Below are positions 35,083 through 44,251 of a stretch of DNA of 58,814 bases, in pieces. The stretch is from Prochlorococcus sp. AG-363-P19 (GTDB taxonomy: Bacteria; Cyanobacteriota; Cyanobacteriia; PCC-6307; Cyanobiaceae): NCBI GenBank assembly GCA_003280055.1, contig QCGG01000011.1:1-58814 (forward strand), written 5' to 3'. The translations under genes were made by a program, and so were the position numbers. The notes under the pieces are model-generated. The model was not told where the DNA came from. It did no database searches and worked only from the letters and a program-made list of their open reading frames with translations. Every line of letters begins with the position of its first letter. Position 1 is the first letter of the stretch.

Positions 35083-35868
35083 ATGAAAGACTTCTCTCGA
35101 AATACCACTGCTGATTTAGGTCCTGTTCCTCATGAGGACTTGAGCCAATATTTCGATGCCTCGATTGAAGAGGTAAGGAATTCATTGTCCGAAATGACTT
35201 CAGAGGAACGCTTGGTTTGGTCTTTAGAGAAATTCGGCCTTGGTTTTGTTTTGACAACAAGCTTTGGAATTCAATCTGCTGTCTTGCTTCATATGCTTTA
35301 TAGGATTCAGGGAGGGTTAGATGTGCCAGTGATTTGGGTAGATACAGGGTATTTACCAGCTGAGACTTATCGCTATGCTGAAAAATTGTCTAAACAACTT
35401 CGGTTGAATATTAGAGCTGTACAAAGTGATATCTCTCCAGGTCGGATGGAGGCATTGCATGGCCGTTTGTGGGAGACAAGCTCTGTTGATGATATGGAAA
35501 AGTACCTTTTGATCAGGAAGGTACGCCCTCTTGAAGAGGCATTTGAGGCCTATAAAGTTTTGTGTTGGGCCAGTGGTGTTCGAGGAGGACAAACAAAGCA
35601 CAGACAAACAATGACTGTCCTTGATGTGATTAGAGGTCGCTTTTCTTTAAGACCACTTTTGGAGTGGAGACAAAAAGATGTTTTTTATTACATGAAGGAA
35701 AATAGTCTTCCCCAGCATCCCCTTTTTGAAAAAGGATATTCAACCATCGGGGATTGGCACTCAAGCTCTCCTGATTCAGGTGAAATTAAAGGAAGGGATA
35801 CAAGATTTGGTGGCCTTAAGCAAGAGTGTGGAATTCATTTACCAGGGGTAATGGGGGATGGGATTTGA
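35083..35868 (+). CDS. cysH: Phosphoadenylyl-sulfate (PAPS) reductase
   Basis: CysH reduces PAPS to sulfite with thioredoxin in assimilatory sulfate reduction. The 261-aa protein has the substrate motifs TTSFGIQSAVLLHML and VIWVDTGYLPAETYRYA, and the active-site ECGIHL near the C-terminus. The CC..CxxC iron-sulfur cysteines of APS reductases are absent (only two Cys in all), which identifies the thioredoxin-dependent PAPS type. The coaX start follows within a few bases. The gap upstream holds two small inverted repeats. Confidence 0.94.
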   Translation: MKDFSRNTTADLGPVPHEDLSQYFDASIEEVRNSLSEMTSEERLVWSLEKFGLGFVLTTSFGIQSAVLLHMLYRIQGGLDVPVIWVDTGYLPAETYRYAEKLSKQLRLNIRAVQSDISPGRMEALHGRLWETSSVDDMEKYLLIRKVRPLEEAFEAYKVLCWASGVRGGQTKHRQTMTVLDVIRGRFSLRPLLEWRQKDVFYYMKENSLPQHPLFEKGYSTIGDWHSSSPDSGEIKGRDTRFGGLKQECGIHLPGVMGDGI

Positions 35869-35870
35869 GA

Positions 35871-36563
35871 GTGGGTAGTGGGAGATGTTGTCTGTTAATT
35901 GGTAATACCCGTTGGCATTGGGCTGAGGAAAGGAATGGAACTTGGACTTATTTCCATACTGAGCCAGAGCCTCAGAAATTGCAAAAAATGAAAGACCAAC
36001 TGATTAGCTGGGCATCAGTTGGAGCAATTCCTCAAGAGATTTCTTTAGATCAACAAACGAATCTTGGATTATCTGATATTCCAATCAAAGGCATGCCCTA
36101 TTGGCTAGGAATCGATAGAGGATTGGCGGCTTGGGGCGCTTTGAAGAGGGCTGAGATTTCGCCATTGAATTTTCAAGGGATTCTCATTGCAGATGCTGGT
36201 ACTGTTTTGAGCCTTACAAGGTTGAATGCCAATGGTGAATTCGCAGGAGGCCAATTAGCGCCTGGATTGAATCTGCAACTTTCTTTAATGGCAGAAAGAA
36301 CGGAAGCGCTTCAATATCCTGGAATCGAGAAAGTTCCTACAAGCAAATTCCCTATACAAACTAATGAGGCAATGCAGATTGGAAGTATTCAGTCATTAGT
36401 AGGGATGCTTATAGAAGCGCAACGTGAGGCGGGACTCCCTCTTTGGCTTTGTGGAGGCGATGCTTCTTTGCTTTTTGACCAATTCAACAATAGGAATTTG
36501 CCAATTTCCCTTTACCCCAACCTTGTTCTTGAGGGAATGGTTGATTTGTGTTCTCAAAATTAG
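35871..36563 (+). CDS. coaX: Type III pantothenate kinase
   Basis: CoaX phosphorylates pantothenate as the first step of CoA synthesis. Landmarks are [11 protein letters not shown] (phosphate loop), [11 protein letters not shown] (GxDR) and the second phosphate motif [10 protein letters not shown] with [11 protein letters not shown] chose GTG at 35871, three bases after the cysH stop; TTG at 35865 (overlapping that stop) would add two residues. The usual DxGNT motif reads L-I-G-N-T here, so the first Asp is missing. Length is 230 aa. Its 3' end overlaps bcp by four bases on the other strand. Confidence 0.85.
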   Translation: MGSGRCCLLIGNTRWHWAEERNGTWTYFHTEPEPQKLQKMKDQLISWASVGAIPQEISLDQQTNLGLSDIPIKGMPYWLGIDRGLAAWGALKRAEISPLNFQGILIADAGTVLSLTRLNANGEFAGGQLAPGLNLQLSLMAERTEALQYPGIEKVPTSKFPIQTNEAMQIGSIQSLVGMLIEAQREAGLPLWLCGGDASLLFDQFNNRNLPISLYPNLVLEGMVDLCSQN

Positions 36564-37027
36564 TTCAGTTTTAAGTCCCTAATGATGTCTTCAGCCATAG
36601 TGGCAGCTTTTACTTTTTGATAAATCAGCTCTATTTTCCCATTCTGGTCAAGCACATAAGTGTGTCTCATCATTCCCATGTATTCACGTCCCATAAATTT
36701 TTTTAGCCCAAAACTTTCGTAAGAACTGGCGACAGGGCATGGTTCTGCATCAGTAAGAAGGGTGAAAGGAAGTTGATACTTGTCTATAAATTTGGAATGT
36801 GATTTTGCCTCGTCTTTGCTTATTCCAAGTACTTGGATACCGTTGTGTTGTAAGACTTGCCATTGATCACGAAAGTTGCATGCTTCCTTTGTACAGCCAG
36901 GAGTGTCATCTTTGGGATAAAAGTAGACAACTACCCTTTGACCTTTAAATGAAGAGAGCTTTATTAGTTTGCCATCTTGATTGGGGAGAGTGAAGTCTGG
37001 TGCTGGATCGCCAATTTGAAGGGCCAT
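36560..37027 (-). CDS. bcp: Thiol peroxidase, BCP/PrxQ type
   Basis: A thioredoxin-dependent peroxiredoxin Q that reduces hydrogen peroxide and organic peroxides. The 155-aa protein has the peroxidatic Cys in [20 protein letters not shown] and the resolving Cys five residues on, the PrxQ spacing. The ATG at 37027 gives the expected [19 protein letters not shown] start, while an upstream TTG would add three residues. The divergent phosphopantetheinyl transferase starts three bases away, so their upstream regions overlap completely. Confidence 0.94.
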   Translation of the reverse strand: MALQIGDPAPDFTLPNQDGKLIKLSSFKGQRVVVYFYPKDDTPGCTKEACNFRDQWQVLQHNGIQVLGISKDEAKSHSKFIDKYQLPFTLLTDAEPCPVASSYESFGLKKFMGREYMGMMRHTYVLDQNGKIELIYQKVKAATMAEDIIRDLKLN

Positions 37028-37029
37028 TG

Positions 37030-37701
37030 ATGCCAAGTGAAGTCAATACACCAAGCGTAGTTGCGTTGTGGTTGATTTCGCGAGAAGCGCCTTTAAAACC
37101 AATAAGTCCTAAGGAAGAACTTTCAGCGAGTGCTTTGCCTTCCGCAAGATCGATGAATTTTCGACACTCAAGAGGTTATTTAAGAAATGCTTTGGCAGAT
37201 TTATTTAGGCTGAACCCACTCGAGATACCTCTTCTGTCTATTCCAGGGGAGCCGCCTAGGCTTCAACAAGGATGGGGATACGTAAGTCTTAGTCATTGTA
37301 GAGATGCAATTTTGGTTGGTTGGTCTTTAAATCCTATTGGCGTTGATTTGGAACGAATGGATCGTTCTTTTGCCGCATTAGAAGTGGCTTTACGTTACTT
37401 TTCTGAGGCTGAAAATAAAGAGCTTCTAGAAATGAGCGGAGAGCCGTTACGGCTTGCTGTGCTTGATAAATGGCTCGCTAAGGAAGCTGCAATTAAATGG
37501 CAGAGAGGCAAAATTTCGTCAGATCTAGTTAATTGGCAGTGTAATAAAGAGATCACTTTCGCTGAGAATGATAAGTTGGGCTGCCGAATTGACATTTATA
37601 GAAAGAATTATTTGCATTGGGGAATAGCAGTAGCAACTAATAGCAATGAACCTAATAAACCTCCAATGTTATGTTTAGATTGCAGGCTAAGCCGTAAGTA
37701 A
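37030..37701 (+). CDS. 4'-phosphopantetheinyl transferase (Sfp/HetI family)
   Basis: It transfers phosphopantetheine from CoA to carrier proteins such as acyl carrier protein. The 223-aa protein has [18 protein letters not shown], the Mg-binding GVDLERMDR and the [11 protein letters not shown] motif. The ATG at 37030 is preferred; a frame opening at 37000 would read through the bcp start. It is the likely only PPTase of this lineage, serving fatty-acid synthesis, and consumes the CoA that coaX helps make. Confidence 0.9.
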   Translation: MPSEVNTPSVVALWLISREAPLKPISPKEELSASALPSARSMNFRHSRGYLRNALADLFRLNPLEIPLLSIPGEPPRLQQGWGYVSLSHCRDAILVGWSLNPIGVDLERMDRSFAALEVALRYFSEAENKELLEMSGEPLRLAVLDKWLAKEAAIKWQRGKISSDLVNWQCNKEITFAENDKLGCRIDIYRKNYLHWGIAVATNSNEPNKPPMLCLDCRLSRK

Positions 37702-37734
37702 AATTCCAATAATCATACGTATTGCTGGATTTAA

Positions 37735-39936
37735 TTATTTCCTTGAACAAATCAGTCTTTGGTGCCTTAATTTCTGGGGAATTTGTTGCCCTTCTAGTTT
37801 GCGAGAAATTTCTTTTAACATATTCATTGCTTCGGGGGGGAATTTTTCATCTATTAGATTTTTATATTCACTTGCTTGATTAAACCATCTCTTAATTAAT
37901 TTTTTTTCTAACTCTAAAGATAATAATTCTTCCCATGTATGTATTTTAACTTTCCAGCCAAGTTGCTTAAGAACATTAATAAAGTCTTCTTCATAGTTGC
38001 CGGCATGCAGCCATTCTCTTTCCTTTTTGATGATAGATTGGAGTAGTTGTAATTTCTTTGTTGGCAATTTTAGTTTGTTTCGTAATTGACTTAGGCCTTC
38101 TGCTGGACCAATACATGCTTGACTTATAAGGAATCTTGACTCTGAATTTATTGTACATTTGTTAGTAAAGAATTTACAGAGATCCTTTAAATTTGTGTCT
38201 CTAAGTATTTGCTTAGTAAGGCGACCACCAACAAATTCGAACTCATGTTTGGCAGGTAATTGGTTTAGAGCATTGCTTCCACCATCGATAATTTGAGGCC
38301 TGCTAATTGGTTCAATTAAATCTACTTGGGCTGCTAAATAGTGCTTTTCTTCCAGTGTTTCAGTTAATACCGTTACCCCACCTTCTGGGACTGCTTTTAG
38401 TGGCTCTAATGCCCATAGCAATGACCTTCCACCAATTACTAGTACACGATCTTGTCTATTCCAAGAGAGATCAGACCAAAGTTTTTGGCTGAGTAGGGAC
38501 ATGCGTTCACTTTCTTGATTGATCTGTCGTTGAAGCCATCTCTCTAAAACTGGATCTTTGGGCGAATTGCTAAGTGCAACTTGATCTCTATATCCAGCTT
38601 CATCTGCAGCCGCTAACTGAGCCACTTTTCTTTCGAGCATGATTGAACGTCGTTTACCTTCCCAACCATTTCTGCTTGGTTTCCAAAAGACCTCACCTTG
38701 TAGAGCTTTTGGAAGGTATTGCTGGGCTACCCAGTGATCCTCAAATGCATGTGGGTAGCGGTAATTTGATCCATCTCCAAAGCCGTTCTGGTCTCGGTTG
38801 GGGTCACGAAGGTGAATTGGCACTTCTTGATTTTCTTCTCTTCGAACACTTTTTAATGCTTCAAAAAAACCTGTTGTTGTGTTGCTTTTGTCTGTACAAG
38901 CAAGATAGAGAGCGGCTTCACTTAAATGATAAAGACCTTCAGGCATTCCTACTCTTTCGAAAGCTGCTGCACATGCTTCGACGATAACTATGGCGTTTGG
39001 GTCAGCGAGGCCAACGTCTTCACTTGCAGCAATCAGCATGCGACGGAAGATAAATCTTGGGCTTTCACCTGCTTCAACCATTCTTGCAAGCCAAAATAGT
39101 GCTGCATCACCATCTGATCCTCTAAGAGATTTGATAAAGGCACTAATTGTGTCGTAATGAGCATCACCTTGCTTGTCGTATAGAACTGCTCTTTCTTGGA
39201 TGGATTCTTCAGCTATTCTTAGATCAATACATATGTAACCTTCTTCATTTTGTTTAGTTGTTTCAACAGCAAGTTCTAAAGCATTCAGAAGACTTCTCGC
39301 ATCGCCATTTGATATTCCAACTAAATGCTCTGCAGCCTCATTAGTAACTTGTACTTTTAAATCTCCGTAGCCTCGGTCATGATCATTTATTGCTCTATGA
39401 ATGAGTCTATGTAGATCAGGTGCCTCTAAAGCTTTAAGACGAAAAATTCTTGAACGACTTAGGAGAGCTTTATTGACTTCAAAGTAGGGATTTTCTGTAG
39501 TAGCACCAATAAGAGAGATCGTTCCGTTTTCAACCCAGGGGAGCAGAGCATCTTGTTGAGATCTATTGAATCTGTGCACTTCATCTATAAAAAGTATGGA
39601 CCTTAAATGATGTAATTCCAATCTTTTTTTTGCTGCATCTACCGCTTTACGGATATCTTGTACTCCTGCCAAAACTGCATTTAAAGTACTGAAATGTGAA
39701 CGGGTTTGCCCTGCAATAATTCTTGCAAGAGTTGTTTTGCCAATACCGGGTGGACCATGTAGTAATAAATTACCTACTTTATCCGCATTGATTGCTCTTC
39801 TCAGAAGTCGACCTTCTCCAATTATTCCACTTTGCCCTTCGAACTCATCAAGGGTTCTTGGTCTCATTCGGTCAGCCAAAGGGGCATTTCGATGAAGTTC
39901 TAGTTCAGCTTTATACTCGAAAAGGTTCTGGCTCAA
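37735..39936 (-). CDS. rarA: RarA/MgsA AAA+ ATPase fused to a methyltransferase-like domain
   Basis: RarA acts on gapped DNA and stalled forks. Residues about 1-440 are a full RarA: DRMRPRTLDEFEGQSG, Walker A LHGPPGIGKTTLARI, Walker B ILFIDEVHRFNRSQQD, sensor ATTENPYFE, and the C-terminal oligomerisation block with VPIHLRDPNRD and YRYPHAF. From about 470 on, a second region of roughly 260 residues has a Rossmann start (DRVLVIGGRSLLWALEPL) like a degraded methyltransferase, then a helical end. 733 aa is far longer than E. coli RarA (447). Such long forms are known in cyanobacteria; the role of the extra part is not. Confidence 0.85.
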   Translation of the reverse strand: MSQNLFEYKAELELHRNAPLADRMRPRTLDEFEGQSGIIGEGRLLRRAINADKVGNLLLHGPPGIGKTTLARIIAGQTRSHFSTLNAVLAGVQDIRKAVDAAKKRLELHHLRSILFIDEVHRFNRSQQDALLPWVENGTISLIGATTENPYFEVNKALLSRSRIFRLKALEAPDLHRLIHRAINDHDRGYGDLKVQVTNEAAEHLVGISNGDARSLLNALELAVETTKQNEEGYICIDLRIAEESIQERAVLYDKQGDAHYDTISAFIKSLRGSDGDAALFWLARMVEAGESPRFIFRRMLIAASEDVGLADPNAIVIVEACAAAFERVGMPEGLYHLSEAALYLACTDKSNTTTGFFEALKSVRREENQEVPIHLRDPNRDQNGFGDGSNYRYPHAFEDHWVAQQYLPKALQGEVFWKPSRNGWEGKRRSIMLERKVAQLAAADEAGYRDQVALSNSPKDPVLERWLQRQINQESERMSLLSQKLWSDLSWNRQDRVLVIGGRSLLWALEPLKAVPEGGVTVLTETLEEKHYLAAQVDLIEPISRPQIIDGGSNALNQLPAKHEFEFVGGRLTKQILRDTNLKDLCKFFTNKCTINSESRFLISQACIGPAEGLSQLRNKLKLPTKKLQLLQSIIKKEREWLHAGNYEEDFINVLKQLGWKVKIHTWEELLSLELEKKLIKRWFNQASEYKNLIDEKFPPEAMNMLKEISRKLEGQQIPQKLRHQRLICSRK

Positions 39937-40078
39937 GGGAGCCTCTCAAATAATTAATGCTATAGATTTTAGTGCTTGCTTGATTAGAAAATCCCATAAC
40001 TGAAATATATTAAAGTTCAACTTGATATTTGGACTTATAGCTTAAATTCAAATTATTTAAGGACATTTACTAATTGGG

Positions 40079-41740
40079 TTAAGTTATTACAGTTGGTTTG
40101 TTCATACCAGTCCTTCTCTCTATTTCAGCCAGTGAATTTATGTCATCTATAAGTTGCTTTAATACCAATTGTGGGTCTTGATCAAGATCCCCTGTTTTAG
40201 GAACAAATCGTTCTAAGTAAACCCTTAATGTGGAACCTTTTGTTCCAGTTCCAGACATTCTAACGATAATTCTGCTTTTATCCTCTAGAAGAATTCTTAG
40301 ACCTTGTCTAGAAGATATTGACTTGTCAATTGGATCCGTATATTCGAAGTTGTCAGCAACAGTAACTATGCTGCCAGCGAATGGTTTTCCAGTTAACGAG
40401 GTGAGTAAGTTTTCTAGACGGTTATAAAGATCATTTGCTGCCTTACTTTCAATCCCTTCATAGTCATGGCGGGAATAGTAATGCCTGCCATATTTTAGCC
40501 AATGCTCTTTCATTATTTCGGAGACTGATAAACGTCTCTTGGAGAGTATTTGCAGCCAAAAAAGAACGGCCCATAACCCATCTTTTTCTCTCACATGATT
40601 ACTACCAGTCCCAAAACTTTCTTCTCCACATATTGTAATTTCATTTGCATCAAGAAGATTTCCGAAGAACTTCCATCCAGTTGGTGTTTCGAAACATTTG
40701 ATATTGAGTTCTTTCGCTACAACATCAACAGCAGAACTAGTTGGCATAGATCTTGCAACCCCTGTTATTCCTTCTGAGTAACCAGGTATAAGGTGAGCAT
40801 TTGCCGTTATAACTGCAAGGCTGTCACTTGGGTTAACAAAGCAGTCCTTGCCTAGAATCATGTTGCGATCTCCATCGCCATCACAGGCAGCTCCAAAGGA
40901 ATATTGTTTTTTCTCAAGTAATAGTTCTGCAAGATCGCTGGCATAGGTTAAGTTTGGATCAGGATGGATTCCTCCGAAATCTTCTAAGGGTGACCCATTT
41001 AGAACAGTTCCAGTTGGTGCTTCTAGCAGTTTTTCAAGGAGATAATGTGCATATGGCCCAGTAACTGCATTCATTGCATCAAATATCACAGGGAAGTCAT
41101 CATTGATTAACTGCTTAATACTTTCGAAATCGAAAAGTTTTTGCATTAAATGTATATAGTCATCTACTCCATCAATAACTTCGACACACATTTGACTTAA
41201 AAAGTGTTTACCTTTTGCAGTAATGGAGATATCTGGGACATCTAATAATTTGTATTCTTTAAGTTTTTTTGTGTATCTATAGATTTCATTGGTAAGTGAT
41301 TCAGGTGCTGGGCCTCCATTTGCGCCATTTACTTTTACTCCAAAGTCACCATTTGCTCCACCAGGGTTATGACTTGCAGATAGTATAATTCCTCCAATAG
41401 CGTTTTGACTTCGAATTAAGTTAGATGCTGCTGGAGTTGAGAGAATTCCTTTGGTTGTAGTGATTATCTTTTTAAGTCCGTGAGCGGCACCCATTTTCAG
41501 GATTATTTGAATTGCTCTTTCGTTTCCATAACGCCCATCACCACCAAGCACTAGTGTACCTCCTTTGATACCAGGGAGAGTTTGAAAGATGGCTTCAATA
41601 AAACTTTCAAGGTAATCCTTCTCGCAGAATTTTTTTGTGCTTTTGCGTAGTCCCGAAGTTCCAGGTTTTTGATCTTCAAAAGAGTTTGTTAGTCTTATTT
41701 TCTTCTCGGAAAATGGGCTTACTTTTTCTTGATGTTTCAT
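40079..41740 (-). CDS. pgm: Phosphoglucomutase (alpha-D-glucose-phosphate-specific)
   Basis: It interconverts glucose-1-P and glucose-6-P for glycogen and sugar-nucleotide metabolism. The 553-aa protein has KPGTSGLR, the phosphoserine loop IILSASHNPGG (Ser123), the metal-binding ACDGDGDRN and the sugar-binding GEESFG, plus the C-terminal phosphate-binding RMSGTGTKGSTLRVYLE. The length and GTSGLR-type pattern fit the eukaryote-like Pgm group. A short polar extension (about 22 residues) precedes the domain. About 140 bases separate it from the secreted small protein upstream. Confidence 0.95.
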   Translation of the reverse strand: MKHQEKVSPFSEKKIRLTNSFEDQKPGTSGLRKSTKKFCEKDYLESFIEAIFQTLPGIKGGTLVLGGDGRYGNERAIQIILKMGAAHGLKKIITTTKGILSTPAASNLIRSQNAIGGIILSASHNPGGANGDFGVKVNGANGGPAPESLTNEIYRYTKKLKEYKLLDVPDISITAKGKHFLSQMCVEVIDGVDDYIHLMQKLFDFESIKQLINDDFPVIFDAMNAVTGPYAHYLLEKLLEAPTGTVLNGSPLEDFGGIHPDPNLTYASDLAELLLEKKQYSFGAACDGDGDRNMILGKDCFVNPSDSLAVITANAHLIPGYSEGITGVARSMPTSSAVDVVAKELNIKCFETPTGWKFFGNLLDANEITICGEESFGTGSNHVREKDGLWAVLFWLQILSKRRLSVSEIMKEHWLKYGRHYYSRHDYEGIESKAANDLYNRLENLLTSLTGKPFAGSIVTVADNFEYTDPIDKSISSRQGLRILLEDKSRIIVRMSGTGTKGSTLRVYLERFVPKTGDLDQDPQLVLKQLIDDINSLAEIERRTGMNKPTVIT

Positions 41741-41882
41741 TTCTAGGAGAATTGTATGAAGGAATTAAAATTTTTTCAGGGAAAAGGCTCTTTATATTGA
41801 GTCTTTAGGAATCAATAGTTTTTTAAAATGCCCTCCTGTTCTATTTTTATTTGATTAAAGACTTTGGTTGGAATTATTAGGT

Positions 41883-42269
41883 TCATGTTTGTATTGAATT
41901 GCGATTTTTTTTCTTGCTTGTTTTGGGTTTTTTACGGCATGAAGAGGTAATTTTTCTTGCAGGAATTTCTATCGAGTCTCTTCTCTTAAGGTTGTTAGAG
42001 GGGGCTATTTTTGAATTATTTAGTAAATCCCAAACCAGATCCTTACAAGCTGTTGAAAGGTATGGATTGTCCATTAATGGTTCGGCAAGTCTCTTTAAAT
42101 CTTTACAGGCGATCAAAGTATTTTCCTTGGAGCAAGCATAAGCTTTTAAAAGAATTTTGTTTAGTTCTTGCCTGTTGGGAATAGTAATCCTTTTCGTTTC
42201 ACCACTTAAAGCAATACTTCCTAGGTTAGATAGAAAAAATATGCTTAATAATAAAGGTAATTTGATCAT
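41883..42269 (-). CDS. Small secreted cysteine-containing protein, unknown
   Basis: A 128-aa protein with a clear signal peptide (KLPLLLSIFFLSNLGSIALS) and a mature part with about four Cys (AYACSK, LIACKD, STACKD, SSCRKK). Repeated ACKD elements suggest two disulfide-paired helical hairpins. A Lys/Ser-rich tail ends it. I do not recognise a family. Disulfide formation would depend on the VKOR system at 12028. It lies between the small membrane gene and pgm on the minus strand. Confidence 0.65.
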   Translation of the reverse strand: MIKLPLLLSIFFLSNLGSIALSGETKRITIPNRQELNKILLKAYACSKENTLIACKDLKRLAEPLMDNPYLSTACKDLVWDLLNNSKIAPSNNLKRRDSIEIPARKITSSCRKKPKTSKKKNRNSIQT

Positions 42270-42342
42270 TATATGTATAGCTTCTTTATAGAGATAAGAG
42301 TCTTTGCTGCATAGAAAATGTTATTTATCATTTCACAAGCAC

Positions 42343-42513
42343 TTAGTGAGGCATTTCTGAGGTCTTTAACATAGCAATAAACCAAATACTACTAAGCAAC
42401 AAAGTCAGCACTACTCCTGTACTTATACCTGCTCTTGTAATTGCTAAGGGTACTAGAAGAGGAATAATGATTGCTCCAGTTATTGGAGTTATTGCTACTA
42501 ATCTTCGCAACAT
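42343..42513 (-). CDS. Small two-helix membrane protein downstream of DUF4912
   Basis: A 56-aa protein from ATG at 42513, with a basic start (LRRLVAITPI) and two hydrophobic segments (TGAIIIPLLVPLAI and STGVVLTLLLSSIWFIAML). It begins nine bases after the DUF4912 stop on the same strand, so it is co-transcribed. Function unknown. The two-helix shape with a short loop resembles several cyanobacterial thylakoid or plasma-membrane accessory proteins, but no family can be named. Confidence 0.65.
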   Translation of the reverse strand: MLRRLVAITPITGAIIIPLLVPLAITRAGISTGVVLTLLLSSIWFIAMLKTSEMPH

Positions 42514-42522
42514 AACTTGTGC

Positions 42523-43617
42523 TTAGAACCAATCTGTACTTACAAGTTTGGGGCTTGTGTTGTCTTCAGGGGTCACTCTTTCAAACTTAAGGGTAATATT
42601 GCGACGTTGATCAGTATCTGCGGCTATGGCTTCTATGGGGTAATTTTGCTGTCCGTCACGGAAAGGTACTTGTAATCGGAAGGTCCCATCATTAGATAAA
42701 GGGACTTCTTCTCCTCCAATTGTTAGACGAGCACTTGGATCAGTTGAGCCATAAACAATTAGTTCTGCATCTGCAATTAGCCAAAATGGTTTTTCACGAG
42801 GTGCAATCCCACCTATACCTGATTCATTACGACCGCTAGCCCACAAGCCTAAACCAGAATCATTAAAACTCGTTTGATTAGGGTTTGTGTTTCTTTGCTC
42901 TTGGAATTCTTCAGACCCCACTCTGGTTTTGTAGTAATGGGCTGTTGCACGTTGATAGAGTCTTTCGTGTAATCCGCTGTTACTTGACTCTTCACTTTTT
43001 TCAATTTGACTGGAATGAGAAATTACCTGGCTTGGGTTGGTGGAATCAAGACTAAACGGGACAAATTGATCAAGGATTGTTTCACTTGGGCGGAGAGAAG
43101 GAACTCTCGCAATTGATGAATAGGCAAGAGACATCCAACTTGAACCAAATCTATACCCAAGCTCTACCCTGTAATCTCTGTCGGACATTGGAATCGGTAA
43201 ATACCATTCAGTGCTGTGGCTATCGACAGTGACTTCTTGTAATGCATGGCGGTGCTTTTGCGTCTCACCATTCGTTAGATCTGTCAAACGAATACATAAA
43301 CGATTTGCACCTCTAGCAACTGCTCTTTCTCGGTCTGATTCTGAGATTTCCCAGAAAACATAAGCCCATTCGGGATCTCGTGGGACAAAGACAACTTTCG
43401 TTCCATTGTTTTGGTTCTTAGCGTTGAATTCATTTTCAGCTTTGTCCGTCTCAGCTTTCAATTCCTCTTGATGGACTTTCTTCTCTTGTTGGATTGAAAT
43501 TTGCTGGACTAGGCTGGCTTTACTTTTCCTGCTGTATAAAGGGACCCCTAAATCACTAGCCATTAGGCGTAGTTGACGCAGGGTTAGACGTGACAGAAAT
43601 TCTTGGGCTTGGGTCAC
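42523..43617 (-). CDS. DUF4912 protein with N-terminal Rho-N/SAP-like domain
   Basis: A 364-aa soluble protein. Residues 1-45 look like a Rho-N/SAP helix-extended-helix (LSRLTLRQLRLMASDLGVPL). The DUF4912 domain (about 75-170) starts VVFVPRDPEWAYVFWEISES and contains RLCIRLTDL. The C-terminal third has an Ig-like/bacterial-repeat pattern (DAELIVYGSTDPSARLTIGG). DUF4912 is thought to be a glycogen/nucleic-acid-associated domain, without firm function. The GTG at 43617 is the natural start. A 56-aa membrane protein follows immediately. Confidence 0.82.
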   Translation of the reverse strand: MTQAQEFLSRLTLRQLRLMASDLGVPLYSRKSKASLVQQISIQQEKKVHQEELKAETDKAENEFNAKNQNNGTKVVFVPRDPEWAYVFWEISESDRERAVARGANRLCIRLTDLTNGETQKHRHALQEVTVDSHSTEWYLPIPMSDRDYRVELGYRFGSSWMSLAYSSIARVPSLRPSETILDQFVPFSLDSTNPSQVISHSSQIEKSEESSNSGLHERLYQRATAHYYKTRVGSEEFQEQRNTNPNQTSFNDSGLGLWASGRNESGIGGIAPREKPFWLIADAELIVYGSTDPSARLTIGGEEVPLSNDGTFRLQVPFRDGQQNYPIEAIAADTDQRRNITLKFERVTPEDNTSPKLVSTDWF

Positions 43618-43857
43618 GTCAAAAATACTCCGTTTTTGTTTGGGATCATTGTTTTTATTTTTTCAGACTCTGTTCAAGAAGTAGCCCTGTGGTCAGCATC
43701 TACTGACGGTTAATTCTTTTTCAGGAAGATCTTTATGCCCTTAAAGGCTTTGCTGAATTAGGTTTTTTCAAGTTTGGCTCGTTCAGGAAGATCCTGTTAA
43801 TTTGTTTTGCCTGCTCTGAAGCCCTTTGCAATTAGGGTGATTATAAGAGACCGATTC

Positions 43858-43885
43858 AAAGCAGAGCTTTTGTGAAAACTGCTTT
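43858..43885 (-). terminator. Hairpin directly after the sufR-linked gene
   Basis: AAAGCAG (43858-43864) and CTGCTTT (43879-43885) form a perfect 7-base stem with a 14-base loop. It lies immediately 3' of the stop at 43886-43888 of a minus-strand gene. The T-run is on the plus side only, so it is a poor canonical terminator for the minus transcript and may act mainly as a 3'-end stabiliser. Confidence 0.4.
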
Positions 43886-44251
43886 TTAAATCTGGTTTCT
43901 AATCTTGCAGATGTCTATTAAGTCTTGGAGCTCCAGTTCTAAGCAGGTAACTCCTAACTCATTGGCAATTGCTTCGAGCTGTTCGCCAGCATTGGAAAGT
44001 TGTTCGAGCAGGATAGGAATAAAAGCTTTTTGTTCTTTTAGGACTGGATTAGTGACACACCATTCAATTCGAACCGGTTCAGCGGGCAAGTGCCCCTTTT
44101 GACCTTTTCCTGACATTGCTTTGAAGCATGCTAAGCAATGGGCGAGAAGTCTCAGATGGTGTTGTTCAAGGGGGGGCAGTGATGATGAGGCTATTAATTC
44201 TATTTCTTCAATACTTAAAGGGCTTTCGCCCTTTTGAGATGGGGAAAACAT
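43886..44251 (-). CDS. SufR-linked protein of unknown function
   Basis: A 121-aa soluble, mainly helical protein. It has PPLEQHHLRLLAHCLACFKAM, then VRIEWCVTNPVLKEQ and an acidic C-terminal helix. Three cysteines precede a fourth near the end (DICKIRN). The ATG follows the sufR stop with no gap (TAAATG), so the two are co-transcribed. A role in Fe-S regulation is suggested by position only. I do not recognise the family. Confidence 0.68.
   Translation of the reverse strand: MFSPSQKGESPLSIEEIELIASSSLPPLEQHHLRLLAHCLACFKAMSGKGQKGHLPAEPVRIEWCVTNPVLKEQKAFIPILLEQLSNAGEQLEAIANELGVTCLELELQDLIDICKIRNQI

Noticed and set aside
38643-38987. 114-aa plus-strand frame
   Set aside because: Antisense to the conserved RarA core.
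43721-43800. TTCAGGAAGATC repeated twice in the gap upstream of DUF4912
   Set aside because: A 12-base direct repeat with no symmetry or further copies; too short to call a functional site.
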